A stretch of DNA of 64,000 nucleotides from Biomphalaria glabrata (GCF_947242115.1 NC_074713.1:6824001-6888000), one strand, 5' to 3'. Positions 36,401-47,531 are shown, numbered from the stretch's first letter. Made by a program: numbers and translations. The notes: generated by a model from the sequence alone, not told the origin.

Positions 36401-39400
36401 AGCTTGGAATCAGAGTTGCAAGAAGCAAAAGAGAAATTGGTTGTTATCACAAAGGAAAAAGAAACAGTAAGACCTTGTCATTGTTTTTGTTGTTTTCCCA
36501 TTAATGAAACAGTAAGATTTGTCATTGTTTTTGTTGTTTTCCCATTAATGAAACAGTAAGATTTGTCATTGTTGTTTTGTCATTAAACCTTTTTTTCTTT
36601 TTTAAGGGAAAGCTGTTACAGAATTAGTTCACTAATGACATTTGTTCTTTATACAGGTCATTACACGTGTAAGTGAAAGTCATACGTCAAGCTCAGAAGT
36701 TGAACTATTGCAAAAGGTAAAATATTAAACATTAAGTTTGGCTGCATATTTTTTCCTATTGAAATCGCTTTTTGTTTTTAATGTATTGCTTAAATTTCAT
36801 CACTCTCAGCAAATCAATGAACTGCAAAGTCATTTGGATTCTGAGCGTAAAAAAACGAAAGAACTTTCATTGAATGTAGTCAAGCTAAATGGCATTATCA
36901 AGACAGGTCAGGATGCTCTGGCTCAAGAACAGGGCATCGTAAAGAAATTACAGGAGTCCCTAGATTCTAAATCTGTGGTGAGCTAACAAAAAGCTGTAGG
37001 AATCATCTGTGTATTTATGTTCTTGTTGTGTGTTGTGAACTGATCTGCTCTTATGTGTCAAAATGTCTTTGTGTCCAGGTCAGCTTGTGTGTGTGTGTAC
37101 TGTGTTATTGTGAACTGTTTTGTCATTCTTGTTCTATAAAGCCTAGGATCAAGACATGTCTTCTTGTAGTGTTTCATTAGGTTACTACACATATCATGAA
37201 GGAAATTTATTAAAATGCTATTTATATAATGTACATATAATTAGTGCATACATGCTACCTTTTTTTTTCTATTTACAGAGTTCGGGTTTATCAGAAGCTG
37301 AAGAAATTGAGCAGGTATTGTGATAAGCTAAATGTTTTAGTTAACCTTGTTGCTTTTTTTTTTAAGTTTGACTTTTCTCTTTGTTTGGTATAATCTTTTC
37401 TGTTGGACACTAGTATTGTTGCTTTCTACAATGCTTACATATTTATTAAGCTTGCTACATGAATATACTTTCTCAACTCACTTAACATTTGATGCATTGT
37501 GCTAACAGATTTTATTCCAACTAGTAGCATTACAAAACCAACTTGAAGTAGTTCTCATCTGCACAGTTTCTTCTAGTAGTCAAATCACCATTTTGGCCAT
37601 TGCTCTATCCATAAGTTTCTAATACAATGATTAATGTGAATAATCAACCGCTGTTTTCAATCACTCCATTGCTAGTGTTAATTTTGTTTTCAACGATTGC
37701 AAAAATGACAAATACATTTTGAGGAAATGCTGCACTGGAACAGTTCATTAAATATCCCTGTAGCTGTGGTTTTTTTTTGTTTGTTTTTTTGTTGCCTTTG
37801 CTTTATGGGAAAGAATGGTACAAATACAACAAAGATTGTATAATATATTCATACATATTTCCTTCAAATATAAAATTTCATTAATGTGTATCATTCTGCA
37901 TGATGTAATCAAGATTTCATTCAGTATTTGATATCATTAGAAAAAACTGCTCCGGTTGTTTAGAAAATAGGATTTTTTTTTTTTATAAACCTGGCATTGA
38001 CATTTGAATGTGCATCAACATCTTGTTACTATTGTGGTGTATGTCAGCACATTTACTGATACCTCCAGTGGATACTAACATATTTGATGAAGTTGCCTTT
38101 GAAAATTTGATTTTAATACATCTCCATTGTTTCAAATAACTTCATATTAGTTTTTAACTTGGAAAATTTAAAAAAAAATCTTAACCATCTGTTATAAAAA
38201 CAAACCAACAACAAAACCAGTTACTTGGGAAGTAGGGGAAATATTTTGTTCTCTCAATGTGACAAACTGTAGCATTTTACTCGGATAAGAATTGTTAGCT
38301 AACAAAAAATACTGGTATAAATAGATAGTAGACTTCAAGTCTCCATGTTCATTTCAAAATAAAACTTGATAATCCCTTAAGTATCAGTTTTCCTAACTAA
38401 GGCTTGGTAAAACAAAACTTTGGTGTTCTCAGCTTCACTCTTCTGTTTTGTTCATACTAACTTTTCAACTAAAGCTTTTTGTTTGCTATGATGTTTAATG
38501 TTGTTGCCCTTGATAGCTCCGGACAAAACTCTCAGAAAAACAAAAACTTCTAGAGCGTGAAATGGCTACCAACAAACAGCTTAGCGAAAGATTGGTGAGT
38601 CTTAGTAACACAGTTTAGAAGATAATACTAAAACATTATTGGTATTAAACTCTCGATTATAGATCTCATTTAAAATAAACGCAAAGTCTTTCATTTAACT
38701 AAACTTGTTTCTATAAAGTTTTCAATGGCTCCTAAGAATTTATCTTCTAGAGCTATACATTTTTTTATAAATCCATTAAGTGATATGAAAAACATATAGC
38801 CTTAATTCTATTATGAGCTTTTAACTTAAGTTATTGCATATCTGCTTCAGTTTTAAGCCCTGAAAACATATTAACACTATTGATTTCCATACATTGTGAT
38901 TCCTTAGCAATTCTGTTTATTTCTAGTACTAATTTGTATTGCTAGCATGAAGTACTTGACTAATGAACTGATTGCCTGAACTCTCCTATTTTGTTGTTTA
39001 GGCTCAGTTAGGCATGCTGGTAAGTCACTGTTTTCTTGGGCAATGGAGCAGTTTTATTCTTTAAGCCACCTCTTTTTTTTTTTTTTTTTTTTAATGAATG
39101 TCACCCTATGTCTTCATAACAAAATACCCTTGGTGTTCTTTATAAGCATTGAGTGTTAATGTTGCTCAGTCATTTTCTTTTGAAACCTTGTGGCAGTTTG
39201 ATAAAATGCTTCTAAAAGACTTCTTCTATAGACTAAACTATAATCTTCAAATAAAAAAAACAAAAACCTAATAAAATACCAAGAAAGAGAAAGTTAAAGG
39301 CACATTCCTTGTTCCATATGCTAGGACAAATCTGTACAAATACTCCTTCCCTAGTGCTTTAAGAGCATGGAATGGGTTGCCTGAGTCAGCCAGGAAAAAC

Positions 39401-41534
39401 AAAGACTTGTTAGAGTTTAAGTCAGTGAATAACATGCATGACTAGATTGACCAAGGGATACGCATAGGATGTAATCTTCTTTTTTTTTAAGTAATTTCTG
39501 TATTTTATAAGACTGTAGATAGAAGTGGAAAACTTTTGCATCAAATGTTTGCCTTTGTGACAAAATATATTTGTTAGCATACATATTTTCTCAATAATCA
39601 TGCACATATAAGGAATGTGGGAAAATATTTCAAAGAAAACTTTTTCTATAAATTGTAGATTTTTGTTTTATGTAAATAAAATCAACTAAATAACATACTA
39701 TGAAATAACAGTGGCTAGTCCGAGTTCGACGTGATCCTGACTAGCACCTCTGCTGATTGGACAGCACTAGTTTCATGGTCCAATGCGTTTAAGGTATCTG
39801 TGTTCACTGCTTTGGCAATAACCATTTGAAAAAGACATTTTTATTCTCCTCTTCTACATTTTCAGCCATGCACTTACTAACATGGGCTATTCCAATTTTC
39901 TTGTGATTAAATAATAGATGGGCTTTACAAAGGTAGAGCATGAGATTTTTATACAAAATATTATGAATAAACAAAAAGAACTATTCTTTTATGACTTCTT
40001 TAAAAACTAAATTTAATATTTAAAAAAAAACAATAAGAGTTCATTTAGAGTATTAACGCATCTTTGGTCAGCTTTGACATTGTTAGGTTTTTTATATATT
40101 ACTATCATGTAAGATTTGTAAAATCAGTCTGCTTTGGCAATACTTGTTTTAATTTGGCTGTTTTTATATTTACATTAGACCTTGCTTGTTTAACCTGGCA
40201 ACACTAACTATTCATGGCTGGTCAAACTTTTTTTTTTTTAAATCACATAATCCCAGATTACACTTAATTTTACAGAATACTTAACTAGAAAGGTAATTAA
40301 CATTTAGGATGTCTTTCCTCCCATCTGATTTGTTCCTAATAGAGCAGTCGTGTTAAATAAAATGAAACAATTTATACAGAGCTAGAATGTCAACAAACAA
40401 AAGGATTATTTAGAAGCTCCTTCAATTGACTTGTTTTTCTGTACACTAGGGTACTCGGAAATGAGAGATCAGGTCAGCATGACATTTACACATTACACTT
40501 GGGTTCAATTGACTTTTTTCTCTTTTTTTGTTTTCTGTGTCCTCTTCTGACCTCCTTAATCTGGATATCAAAAGTTTTTATTACTTCAATTCCTTTTTGG
40601 GGAATAATCACAGTATAGTTTTAAAAAATCTTTATAGAAGTAATTGTTTTAAATTTGGTTTCAACTTAACTGTAGGCTCTTTTTATATAAAAACTTTTTT
40701 TTTAATCTCAAAATTTTGAAATTCTATATGCTATGACAGGTGAAGGATTTAAATTAAGTGTTTTTTTTTTTTTAAACAATTAAAGTTTGAACATAATAAA
40801 AGCAAAGGGGTTAAAGATATGGTATCTATTTATAGCTTTTGACTACAAATGTTAAAGTACCCAGGTACTACAACATATAACAACAGCTTTTTGACTTCAA
40901 GTCCTGCCAACATTTAACTTTTATTTTCTTATACTGATTTTTTTATATTTTTAAATTATTTTTTTTTGCTATCATATTGAATTGGTAAAAAAATATATCA
41001 TCCTTTTAATAGTAATGAATATAGTGTTGGTCAAAACATGAATTGTTTAATAATTGCTAAAGCCAACAATTTAGATACAATTGCTGACTGACATTAATAG
41101 ATTTTCAACCAAGAAAATCTTTTTGAAACTCAGTACATGGTGGTCATTGTGTAAACCAGCATGTACTGGTAATTAGAACATTATCTAATGCAAAATGTCC
41201 TTTTAACAATATTTTTATTAGGTGATCTAATGTAATACTATACAATGTTTTTTTAAAATTGTTGTTACGTAACTTATTATTTGAAGTCAGCTCCAAAAAA
41301 TGTTTCGTATTCTTTTCCTTTTTTTAATGTCTGACTTCATTGATCCTTTAAATAATAGGGCCTAGATGGAATATTCAAGACATTTAATTTGACATCTCTT
41401 TTAAAAACATTTCTTTCTAGCAACTTTATATTGGAAGAAAGCAACTATCATCAAGTATTTTGTAATTTTACTGATATTGATTTTTCATTTTGTTTTTTTA
41501 GGCTGCAAACACAGAGAGCGGTACCTCAGTATGA
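17812..41534 (+). CDS. RRBP1: Ribosome-binding protein 1/kinectin-like ER coiled-coil protein, complete, 27 coding exons
   Basis: An ER-anchored coiled-coil protein; vertebrate relatives bind ribosomes (p180/RRBP1) or kinesin (KTN1) and shape rough ER. The spliced frame of 3306 nt encodes about 1101 residues: a membrane segment near residues 3-26 with FSMREKTFEEVMEEQ after it (RRBP1 has FSMKETSYEEAL), a Lys/Glu-rich basic stretch ~40-90, then almost continuous heptad coiled coil. Residues ~662-743 carry LREKNWKAMEAL, LFPEV and HKEW..AFEKQA, the most conserved block of RRBP1/KTN1. The vertebrate decapeptide repeats are absent. All exon borders are AG/GT and phases agree. ATG 17812 is followed directly by the membrane segment; the acceptor at 17629 suggests an upstream untranslated exon. 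RRBP1 versus KTN1 cannot be settled; an invertebrate pro-orthologue of both is likely. Confidence 0.9.
19026..22654 (+). CDS. RRBP1: RRBP1-like gene, coding exons 2-10
   Basis: Exons at 19026-19174, 19281-19353, 19835-20103, 20241-20296, 20748-20904, 21038-21259, 21806-21910, 22161-22294 and 22501-22654. Junction phases run 1,0,1,0,2,0,0,0,2,0 and keep one frame with no stop. The first encodes DDFVLNGSKLISSVK and LSDSEVQTLIDILLNRQG; the rest is coiled coil (for example LQKELLSEKTKYAALDKTL and INQLEKELSNTTKSVQL). Symmetric phase-0 exons such as 21038-21259 and 21806-21910 could be skipped without frame loss. Confidence 0.88.
23065..23145. mobile_element. Tiny MITE-like hairpin with 16-bp perfect arms
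   Basis: Arms TTAACTCTTTCTCTCC (23065-23080) and GGAGAGAAAGAGTTAA (23130-23145) are exact reverse complements enclosing a 49-bp loop. A weakly similar TAACTCTTTCATGCTGG is at 7840. Perfect arms in an intron suggest a short foldback-type repeat, origin unknown. Confidence 0.55.
24302..29004 (+). CDS. RRBP1: RRBP1-like gene, coding exons 11-13 (most conserved block)
   Basis: Exons at 24302-24397 (ELREKNWKAMEALELAEK...), 25554-25646 (...DKAVFLRLFPEVQISDKL) and 28948-29004 (SHKEWVVAFEKQAFKKLQN). All are phase 0. In the vertebrate proteins the same order is LREKNWEAMEAL, then L-F-P, then GEWL.GFE, which fixes the family. The intron 25647-28947 is enlarged by a 3.1-kb repeat element. Confidence 0.92.
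24535..24603 (+). repeat. Two-copy ~35-bp tandem duplication
   Basis: The unit GTTAGTTGCATAAAATTATG plus TTTACTTTTGTCT occurs twice in succession, essentially identical, in the intron after the LREKNW exon. Confidence 0.85.
26285..27410. mobile_element. Nested inverted-repeat element
   Basis: At 26318-26345 the plus strand reads TGTGCGTTTTGTCTGT...GGTCGGTCTGTCCGTCA; the region 27350-27400 carries the reverse complement ACGGACAGACCGACTGACAG, followed by ACAAAACGC. The paired ends define a ~1.1-kb AT-rich unit inside the larger element. The end motif is a diverged form of the larger element's own left end, so the two are related. No coding potential seen. Confidence 0.45.
27421..28230 (+). repeat. 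~150-bp tandem array, 5-6 units, with CRE palindromes
   Basis: Units carry CGCACTCGGTGCACCAATG, ATGAACACTCGA, TAGCTAGGCCGTGTGACGTA, a T-run and TTTGACGTCATATGGAATG. GCACCAA starts at about 27434, 27592, 27742, 27892 and 28041, a period of 149-158 bp. Perfect TGACGTCA is at 27539, 27688, 27838 and 27987; the last unit has a decayed version near 28138. The 130-residue minus-strand open frame here only reflects the repeat. Confidence 0.9.
28567..28745 (+). repeat. tRNA-like SINE-A segment
   Basis: GGTCGTGCGGTTTGCGCG (box A-like) and GGGTTCAAACCCTGCC (box B-like) are followed by CCCGTCGTCCTGCGGGAGG and AACATTTTAC. It matches 9963-10150 closely and a partial copy at 49225-49320. Confidence 0.7.
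29176..33548 (+). CDS. RRBP1: RRBP1-like gene, coding exons 14-20
   Basis: Exons at 29176-29268, 29495-29572, 30231-30320, 30412-30504, 30666-30761, 32337-32429 and 33492-33548, every one a multiple of three and phase 0. They encode repeated coiled-coil segments; LHQLEKTIDAEQKKWQEEL and LVELEEKVSSEEKSWQDKY resemble the LQ.LQ.SVE.EE.KW repeats of vertebrate p180. Uniform ~90-nt symmetric exons suggest growth by exon duplication and permit skipping. Confidence 0.87.
29768..30015 (+). repeat. SINE-B copy (tRNA-derived)
   Basis: Head GTTGCTGAGTGGTTAAG (tRNA box A) and GGGTTTAAATCCTGG (box B) are followed by CACCCAGCTCTAATGTGTACC, AAACAGATGACC and CTGCCCTATAGATCGCAAGG, then a poly-T run. The most complete SINE-B in the window; lies in an intron of the RRBP1-like gene. 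Confidence 0.8.
30762..32336. other. RRBP1-like intron, with unrecognised mid-GC segment
   Basis: Contains a poly-A run (31063-31080) and, at about 31150-31640, a less AT-rich stretch resembling neither neighbour, possibly an old repeat. No family was recognised. Confidence 0.35.
33046..33118 (+). repeat. tRNA-derived SINE head or pseudo-tRNA
   Basis: CTCCCTGGTACAGTGGTTA resembles box A of tRNA-Glu/Asp types and GAGTTCAACTTC resembles box B at suitable spacing, ending CAGGTCCCTCGC. Arms do not pair well enough for a functional tRNA. Confidence 0.4.
33549..36382. other. Long RRBP1-like intron, nothing recognised
   Basis: 2.8 kb of AT-rich sequence with no splice-bordered frame fitting the coiled-coil protein and no identifiable repeat family. 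Confidence 0.5.
36383..41534 (+). CDS. RRBP1: RRBP1-like gene, coding exons 21-27 and stop
   Basis: Exons at 36383-36466, 36657-36716, 36810-36977, 37279-37314, 38517-38594, 39002-39019 and 41502-41534. The third reads VVKLNGIIKTGQDALAQEQ, a family-typical C-terminal coiled-coil segment. The sixth is an 18-nt microexon (AQLGML) with TTTAG/GTAAGT borders. The last ends AANTESGTSV and stop TGA 41532-41534, following a 17-nt pyrimidine tract. All are phase 0. The microexon and the 36-nt exon are the least certain. Confidence 0.8.
36467..36580 (+). repeat. Tandem duplication of a 5' splice site (44-45-bp unit)
   Basis: The authentic donor context GAAACA|GTAAGA at 36467 is repeated at 36512 and 36556 as ATGAAACA|GTAAGATTTG, each followed by TGTCATTGTTTTTGTTGTTT or its start. 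The spacing is 45 then 44 bp. Using the second donor would add 15 in-frame codons with no stop. Confidence 0.85.
37315..38516. other. RRBP1-like intron, nothing recognised
   Basis: AT-rich, no repeats recognised beyond T-tracts. Confidence 0.5.
39020..41501. other. Last RRBP1-like intron
   Basis: Apart from the LINE 3' fragment at 39285-39525, contains only AT-rich sequence with homopolymer tracts. Confidence 0.5.
39285..39525 (+). mobile_element. LINE 3'-end fragment (CR1/L2-like family)
   Basis: Plus strand encodes GTFLVPYARTNLYKYSFLPS followed by ALRAWNGLPES (with small gaps), the end of the ORF2 protein of the LINE seen on the minus strand at 50960-51860, then the shared tail ...TCTGTATTTTATAAGAC. 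Heavily 5' truncated. Confidence 0.7.
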
Positions 41535-43810
41535 ACAGATAACTCATCCGAACCACCATTAGAAGAGAAGCACAAGAGTTATTCCAGAACCAATTGATTA
41601 CAAACAAATATTTACTGCTCATATTCATAAAATTGTTGTGCTGTCTTGCTATTTATTCTTTGTCTATATATTGATTTAAAATATAAATCACAAGAATAAT
41701 TCATTAAAAAATAAATTAAAAAAAAAAAAACAGGACATAGCCATGTTTTACAAGTTTGTTTTGCAATGTCTGAAGAACCTGTCTAGTGAACTACAGTTTG
41801 ATAGTACCAATTAGTGATCCATAGTTCTCATTATATCTTTTGATGGTTAGTAGTAGCTTTTTCTGTTTTTAAAAAAAAAATAGGTTTAATCAATTTTTTT
41901 TTTTAAATGTGTGAACATTTAGTCAATAAATCACTGTAATGAATTAAATCATATTTTATAAATATATTTTTATTACCAACCCTTATACACACACACACAC
42001 AAATTGTGATGGTGATGGGTTTGTCTATGTTTAGTTCATGCCAGTTTTATTGCCTCTTAGTTATATATTTATATATATATGTTATATATACATATATCTC
42101 AAGTTATAATATCAGGGTAGGCGCTCTAAGTTCGGATACCTTTTCTGCAGTGTACTTTTCTGTTGGCTTCAGTTTGTGAACTGCTTGACACTAGTACCTG
42201 CACTATATATGTATGTATATCTCCAGTTCTTGTTTATTTCCATTGTATGCTGATGCCTTTGATGTGACTCTTCCTGTTCTTTCAGAAAGTTTATTGTATG
42301 GTGACAGACAAATCATGTTTGTTGTTTAGATCACATTTTTGTGAACAGTGTTGTGCATGGGAATATGTTTGATTAGCTTATTATTTTTTTTACTTTTATT
42401 ATTTTTCCATTCAATTTCTTGGCTTCAGAATGGATAATGTAATAGGCCTACCAACAATGAAAAACTCCAGATTATTGAAAATCGTTAAAATGCTGCAGTA
42501 ATAGGTGCTGTAATCTGCTTTGCGCTTGCAGCTTAGAATGTTCGAAATTAATAGATCACTTAAAAACAATCTAATGGTATAAAATTTCATTTTTTTTTAA
42601 GATTATTCTTTATTTTTAACTTTATTTCTAGAAATGTCTGGTGCCTTACTTGCCCACCCTCTCTGTTCCTTTCTTATACAATTTTTGTTTTCGTTTTGAG
42701 CTATTTTGGTTAGTCTCCTGTTATTGATCATTTTTAAAACTTTGTTCCTAGACCAATAACAGTTAAAGAGCAGAGAGTAGCCTAAGTGTTTGTAAGGCCA
42801 TTTTTTTTTTAACCTTTTTTTTTTTTAAAGTAAAACTCCCTCACTGGTAAATGTGTGGAGATTGTTATGATTCTGTTTCTATAAGAACATGCTTTCAATA
42901 TACATAGATTTTGTTACTGCTGAATGCTCCAATTGTTGTTTTGTTTCTCCCTATCATGACAGTCAATTATGATCTTACAAACAATAATAATTCAACAGTT
43001 AATGAAAAAAAAAGTTACACTTTGACATTTTTTCAGATATTTTAATAATGGAAATAAGATTTGATGATCATTTTCCTATCTTATACTTAAGCTGTGAGCC
43101 TGCTAATAACTTGTTTGCATGTTTTAAATTTTTTTTTATCTGTTAATTTGTAAAAAAAAAAAAAATTCAATGTAATTTAGTGTTTTCATTTTGTCTTGTT
43201 AATTTTGATCAACAGAACAAATGCAGGTTTTCAATCTCTCGTACTATAGAAAGAGGTGTTCAAATTGCACTCCACTAATTCACCTCTTTATATTGCATGC
43301 AACTCTATAAACCTTTGTAATCATCTTTGAGACGATAAATTTGAAAACCACTGCAATTCTAAAGAGTATACAATATTAATTGTACGCTCTAGTTCTCCCC
43401 AGCATTTTCTCCAGACACTAAGGTACTTAAACTGCCCCTAACCTATGTGATCCATTTGCAGAAATGACTTTTTGTTACTAGTCACTTTGATGGTATTCTG
43501 TGATTATTTTTTTTTTCTCTCTGTATTTATTAATCTTCCCTGCATGTGTTAACCCCCCCCCCCTCTTTCCTTTTAATTATCACAGATGTTTCTTGAAATG
43601 ACAAAATGTATCATGGTCAATAGATTTATTGTCTTTTTATTAATGGATATCTTCAAAAAACTACTTAGCCATAGAACATTTGTGAAGATAGGCAGTGAGA
43701 AACTGAAAAGTGATCTTGGCATTTGTTTTATTAGTCATTCATTATCTACCTGCTCTGTCAGAACTTTCTTGTTACTGGGGCCAAATAAAGTTCTACATCC
43801 TGTCTTTTGG
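41535..43810 (+). other. RRBP1-like 3'UTR and downstream region
   Basis: No coding signature. AATAAA-type signals occur near 41709 (followed by genomic A-runs) and at 43784-43789 with GT-rich sequence after it. If the distal signal is used the 3'UTR is about 2.27 kb. Contains several poly-T tracts and a short CA run near 41990-42000. Confidence 0.45.
43784..43789 (+). terminator. Candidate distal polyadenylation signal of RRBP1-like gene
   Basis: AATAAA followed about 20-25 bases later by TTTTGGCTTTGTTTT, a U/GU-rich downstream element. It lies ~170 bp from the POLR2I signal on the other strand, so the two genes end tail-to-tail. Confidence 0.5.
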
Positions 43811-43954
43811 CTTTGTTTTATTTAAACTAGCTTTGGAAAGTCAAAGTAACAAAACAAATACCTGCCATATTTATATACGGTAGAACAAGAAAAAAAAAAA
43901 AGTATAATTTAACTTGATTGATACGCAATAACAAATTGGCAGCAAGTTTATAGC

Positions 43955-43960
43955 TTTATT
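43955..43960 (-). terminator. POLR2I polyadenylation signal
   Basis: AATAAA on the minus strand, about 90 bases past the stop codon. The sequence around it is also carried in the duplicate at 59056-59630. Confidence 0.6.
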
Positions 43961-44050
43961 GTTTAACAAAAGAACAGTGTCTATGGTAACATTTGTACAA
44001 GCCAAAAAAAAAAAAAAAGGATCGTATACATTAGCTGACTGGAACCAGGC

Positions 44051-47000
44051 TTACTCTGTCCACCGGTGCATGCACTGTGCATTGGTACAAACATAATACA
44101 ATCTCATGCCCTCCTGTGAAAATAAATCAAGTCAAGAAAAGGTTTCCAATTTTATACAGGGATTAATCTGGTGATAGTGGTCTAGTTAGATCAATTAATA
44201 TGATGGTAGTGTTTCTAGGTTCTAGTTAGATCAAATTTATTCCTACTTCTGCCTTTGTGCTGTGAGACTGGAAAAATACTGCCTCTCTGTGGTCACATTT
44301 AGGACAGTGATGGTCTTCAGTTCGTGGTAGAGTTGGATCAGCAATAACATCCCCAACTATCTGAGTTAATTCACTAAGGAAGAACAAAAAATAAATACAA
44401 TTAAATAACAAAACAAGAAAAAAGAGATTTGTGTTCCAAGCTCATAGTACCCTTGTGTGTCCGTCATAATTAGGCGAAAACTTACTAGTTTATAGATATA
44501 TGAAAACTTTGGATTAACACAAACTGCTTACTAACTTGTTTTTAAAATGTGCACACTAATGGGGATTTTCACGCTTCAAAGTTATTCGTGGTACTGGTAA
44601 TCTTCTCTTTGTTTACACTGTGATTTTAAATGGTCGGTTAATGTGCCTCTTTACAGTTGGAGAGAAACAAGTTGAAAAAAAAGGAAGAAACGTGGTGGTG
44701 ATAAACTGGAACTTAAAGAAGGATGTCATATTGGAATATCACTGTTGCCAACTAAATAAATTAAAATGACATCGTGAGACAAGCAAAAGAGCTTGTTAAT
44801 TTTACGGAGCATAAAAATTATTATTTGGTTTATTACAATACTTCACTTATCAAAATTTTTGTACATAGTAATCAGATGATACAGCAAAAAGCTTGCTATC
44901 TAAATACTGAAAAGAAATCTTACTCGACTTCATGCATAATTTTGTTGACATAAATACATCTGTTGTCAGCCTCTTGTTGGTAATCACAATTCCTGCACTG
45001 AAAAACATAAACAACTTCGAGAGTTAAAGGTCTATAACAAAGTGGGGACAATGCTTTCTATCCAATAGATTCTAAACAATGGGCGATGCCATAAAATAGA
45101 AGTGAAATAGAACCAAGTATTAGTAAAGTCTCTACAGATAAGCACTTACTGCATACAGCAGAATTCTGTTTTCTTTGTCCTCTTTTGGATATAACATGTT
45201 GTTGCTAGAAATGATGAAATCTGATTAGTTTTAAGAATAAATCATTTATTTGGCATGCAATCACATGATTAAAAAAAAACAGATGATAACTTATACTATG
45301 TCCCTTTAGATATTCATTGTGCTTCTTAAATTCATTGAACAAAGCAATAAGTTTCAAAGACCTATTAATTTACTTGTATCCATTTTGTGAAGGCTTGCAT
45401 GGTGACTCAATGTGAAAACAAAGTATGACATGCTATCACTCTGGTTTTTATAATGGGGTAGCTATTTTTTTTTGTATTTCATAATTTGACTTATTTTCTC
45501 AGTCAGACATGGCTCCATCAGGAAATGGGATGAGATAAGATAGTACCACAGCTATTGATAAGATATATGATAAGTCAAGTTTCAGTCAGTTATATCTATA
45601 GATAATGTGACTTTTATGGCTGAAAAGCAACTAACATTACAACTTGGAGCTAAGCCTTTATGTAAGCAACCTTTAATCTTAAAGCAAGCAATGTACATTT
45701 TTAGACACCAGTTTCAGGCCTAGAGAAACAAAATGCATTTTCTCCTTTTCAACATTTATTTTGGTATTTTGCTTTCTATATTTAAAAAAATGACTTTGGT
45801 TTTATTTATTGTAATAGCTTATTGCAACCCTTTTGAATAGATCTGGATTTTTATGCTATTAGAATATGTTTTTTTTAAGTGTTACAAAGTACCATTCCTT
45901 GCTTTCTTTTTCTCTATCAAAAAAAAAAAAAAAGAAAGACTCTAGATTATTTTATTAATGCTATTAGGATTGGTTTTGTTTTTATTTAGACCTAGTCTAA
46001 AAGGAAGTGGGAATGATGAAAAGCATATTAAAAATAAGTAGAATTAGGAAAAAAGAAAAAAAATTGCTTTATAAATACGAAATTTGTGATATTGTTGAGA
46101 TATTGCAGCAAATAATAGCCTATATATTTAGGTATAATGCAAGTATAGCATACATTTTATTTTCTTATAAAAAAAACTTATTTAAAAAACGTTTACCAGT
46201 AGTGTTACAGGTGACAGCATCCTATTTTTTAAATTGAGTGCAAACTTAACGTAAGTGCTCAAAAACTTCAATTTCTCTATCTAGCTGCTTAATACAATTG
46301 AAACATTCAAATTACTAAATGCTAAAAAAGCAAACAAATTAACAGTTAGTTGTACTTTAATCATCAATGGTGTCCCAGTGATGCACCTGAAATGCAATAG
46401 TGGGTACCCCTTTTGCCAGCACTGCTGAAGAAATGTATGTATTCCAATTCATTTTTTATTGATAAGTTCTTGAAGTACAATGGGTGAAGAAGTGAATACA
46501 CATAAAATGAAACCAAAAACTTCCACTTTAATTTTTGGCCTAATGTGACACTTTTTGATACCAGTACTGGAGAAACACTCTTATTATAATTTGAACTATA
46601 CTGTATTTAGTACTGTAGTCAGTGTAGTGACAAGTGACTACACTACTACACTGAATATGATTGAATGACAGAGACTACACTTGACTACAGTACTGTGAGT
46701 ACACTAGTGACTAGTATTACAGTATGAGTATGACTAGTATGAGTAACTTCATAGTCATAGCTTATGACTTATGTTATAACTTATTTTATATATTAGATAA
46801 AGTCTATATAAATAATATATTTTTATATTATTGATAGATAAATTAGATAGTTATCATAGTCATAGATCTATATTATTCTATATCAAGTCAAATAGATCTA
46901 TATATGATTACTAGACTCTCTATAAAAGTATATTAGATAAAGTCTAGATCTATATTCTATTTCTAGATTTATATCAATCAATCAATCATATATAACTTAA

Positions 47001-47531
47001 TAATAATAACTTACATTATAAACAATTTAAACATACACTTAACTTTAACATACTACATAGATCTAGAATTCTAGATCTAGATCTAGATCTAGTCATTCTA
47101 GTTATTAATCTAGTAAGTTGTAAGTAATAATCTAATTATACTAGACTACTAGAGTAGATCTAATTATTCTAATTAGTCTAAGTCTTATGAGGACTCTAAT
47201 GGTAGTAATGCTAGAGTGCAGCTAGAGTATAAAACTGAATACTCATTCATTACTATTAATACTGTAAGTTAGTACCTGTACTTTGTACTACATTAAATAT
47301 ATAAATAATGATTAATAAAAAATTAATGATTATATACATAGTAACATACGTAACATAGTACGTAACAGACGTAACATTATCGATTATCATCATTTATTAT
47401 AATTTATATTATTTATAAATTTAATAAACATTAAAATATTTAAAACATAGTTACATAGTAACATACCATTCCTTACAAAAACGTATACCAACAAATCCTG
47501 GGCCTTCATTATGAGTTTCGAAAATGTCCAT
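44051..47531 (-). CDS. POLR2I: RNA polymerase II subunit RPB9, complete, five exons
   Basis: Small zinc-ribbon subunit of nuclear RNA polymerase II, important for start-site choice, elongation and fidelity. Minus-strand exons 47531-47467, 45204-45150, 44997-44924, 44373-44247 and 44113-44051 (TAA at 44053-44051) join in phase 2,0,2,0 to 127 residues; the human protein has 125. The N-terminal ribbon uses C19, C22, C41 and C44 ([30 protein letters not shown]); the C-terminal TFIIS-like ribbon uses C88, C91, C116 and C121 with [28 protein letters not shown] and MRLYYVC. All cysteines are intact. ATG 47531 is the first Met before GFVGIRFC. The gene is tail-to-tail with the RRBP1-like gene and head-to-head with ITPK1. 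Confidence 0.97.
45205..47466. other. POLR2I intron 1, rich in simple repeats
   Basis: 2.3-kb intron. The distal part (46600-47460) is built of shuffled words such as AGTGACTACAC, GACTAGTATGAG and AGATCTAGATCT, with runs of TAGATC near 47050-47090. No coding signature; the 76-residue open frame at 46007-46237 is compositionally biased and lacks support. Confidence 0.5.

Noticed and set aside
44226-44411. Single-exon reading of POLR2I exon 4 with its own start and stop
   Set aside because: Its ends run into introns; the true exon is 44247-44373 by splice sites and match to the family.
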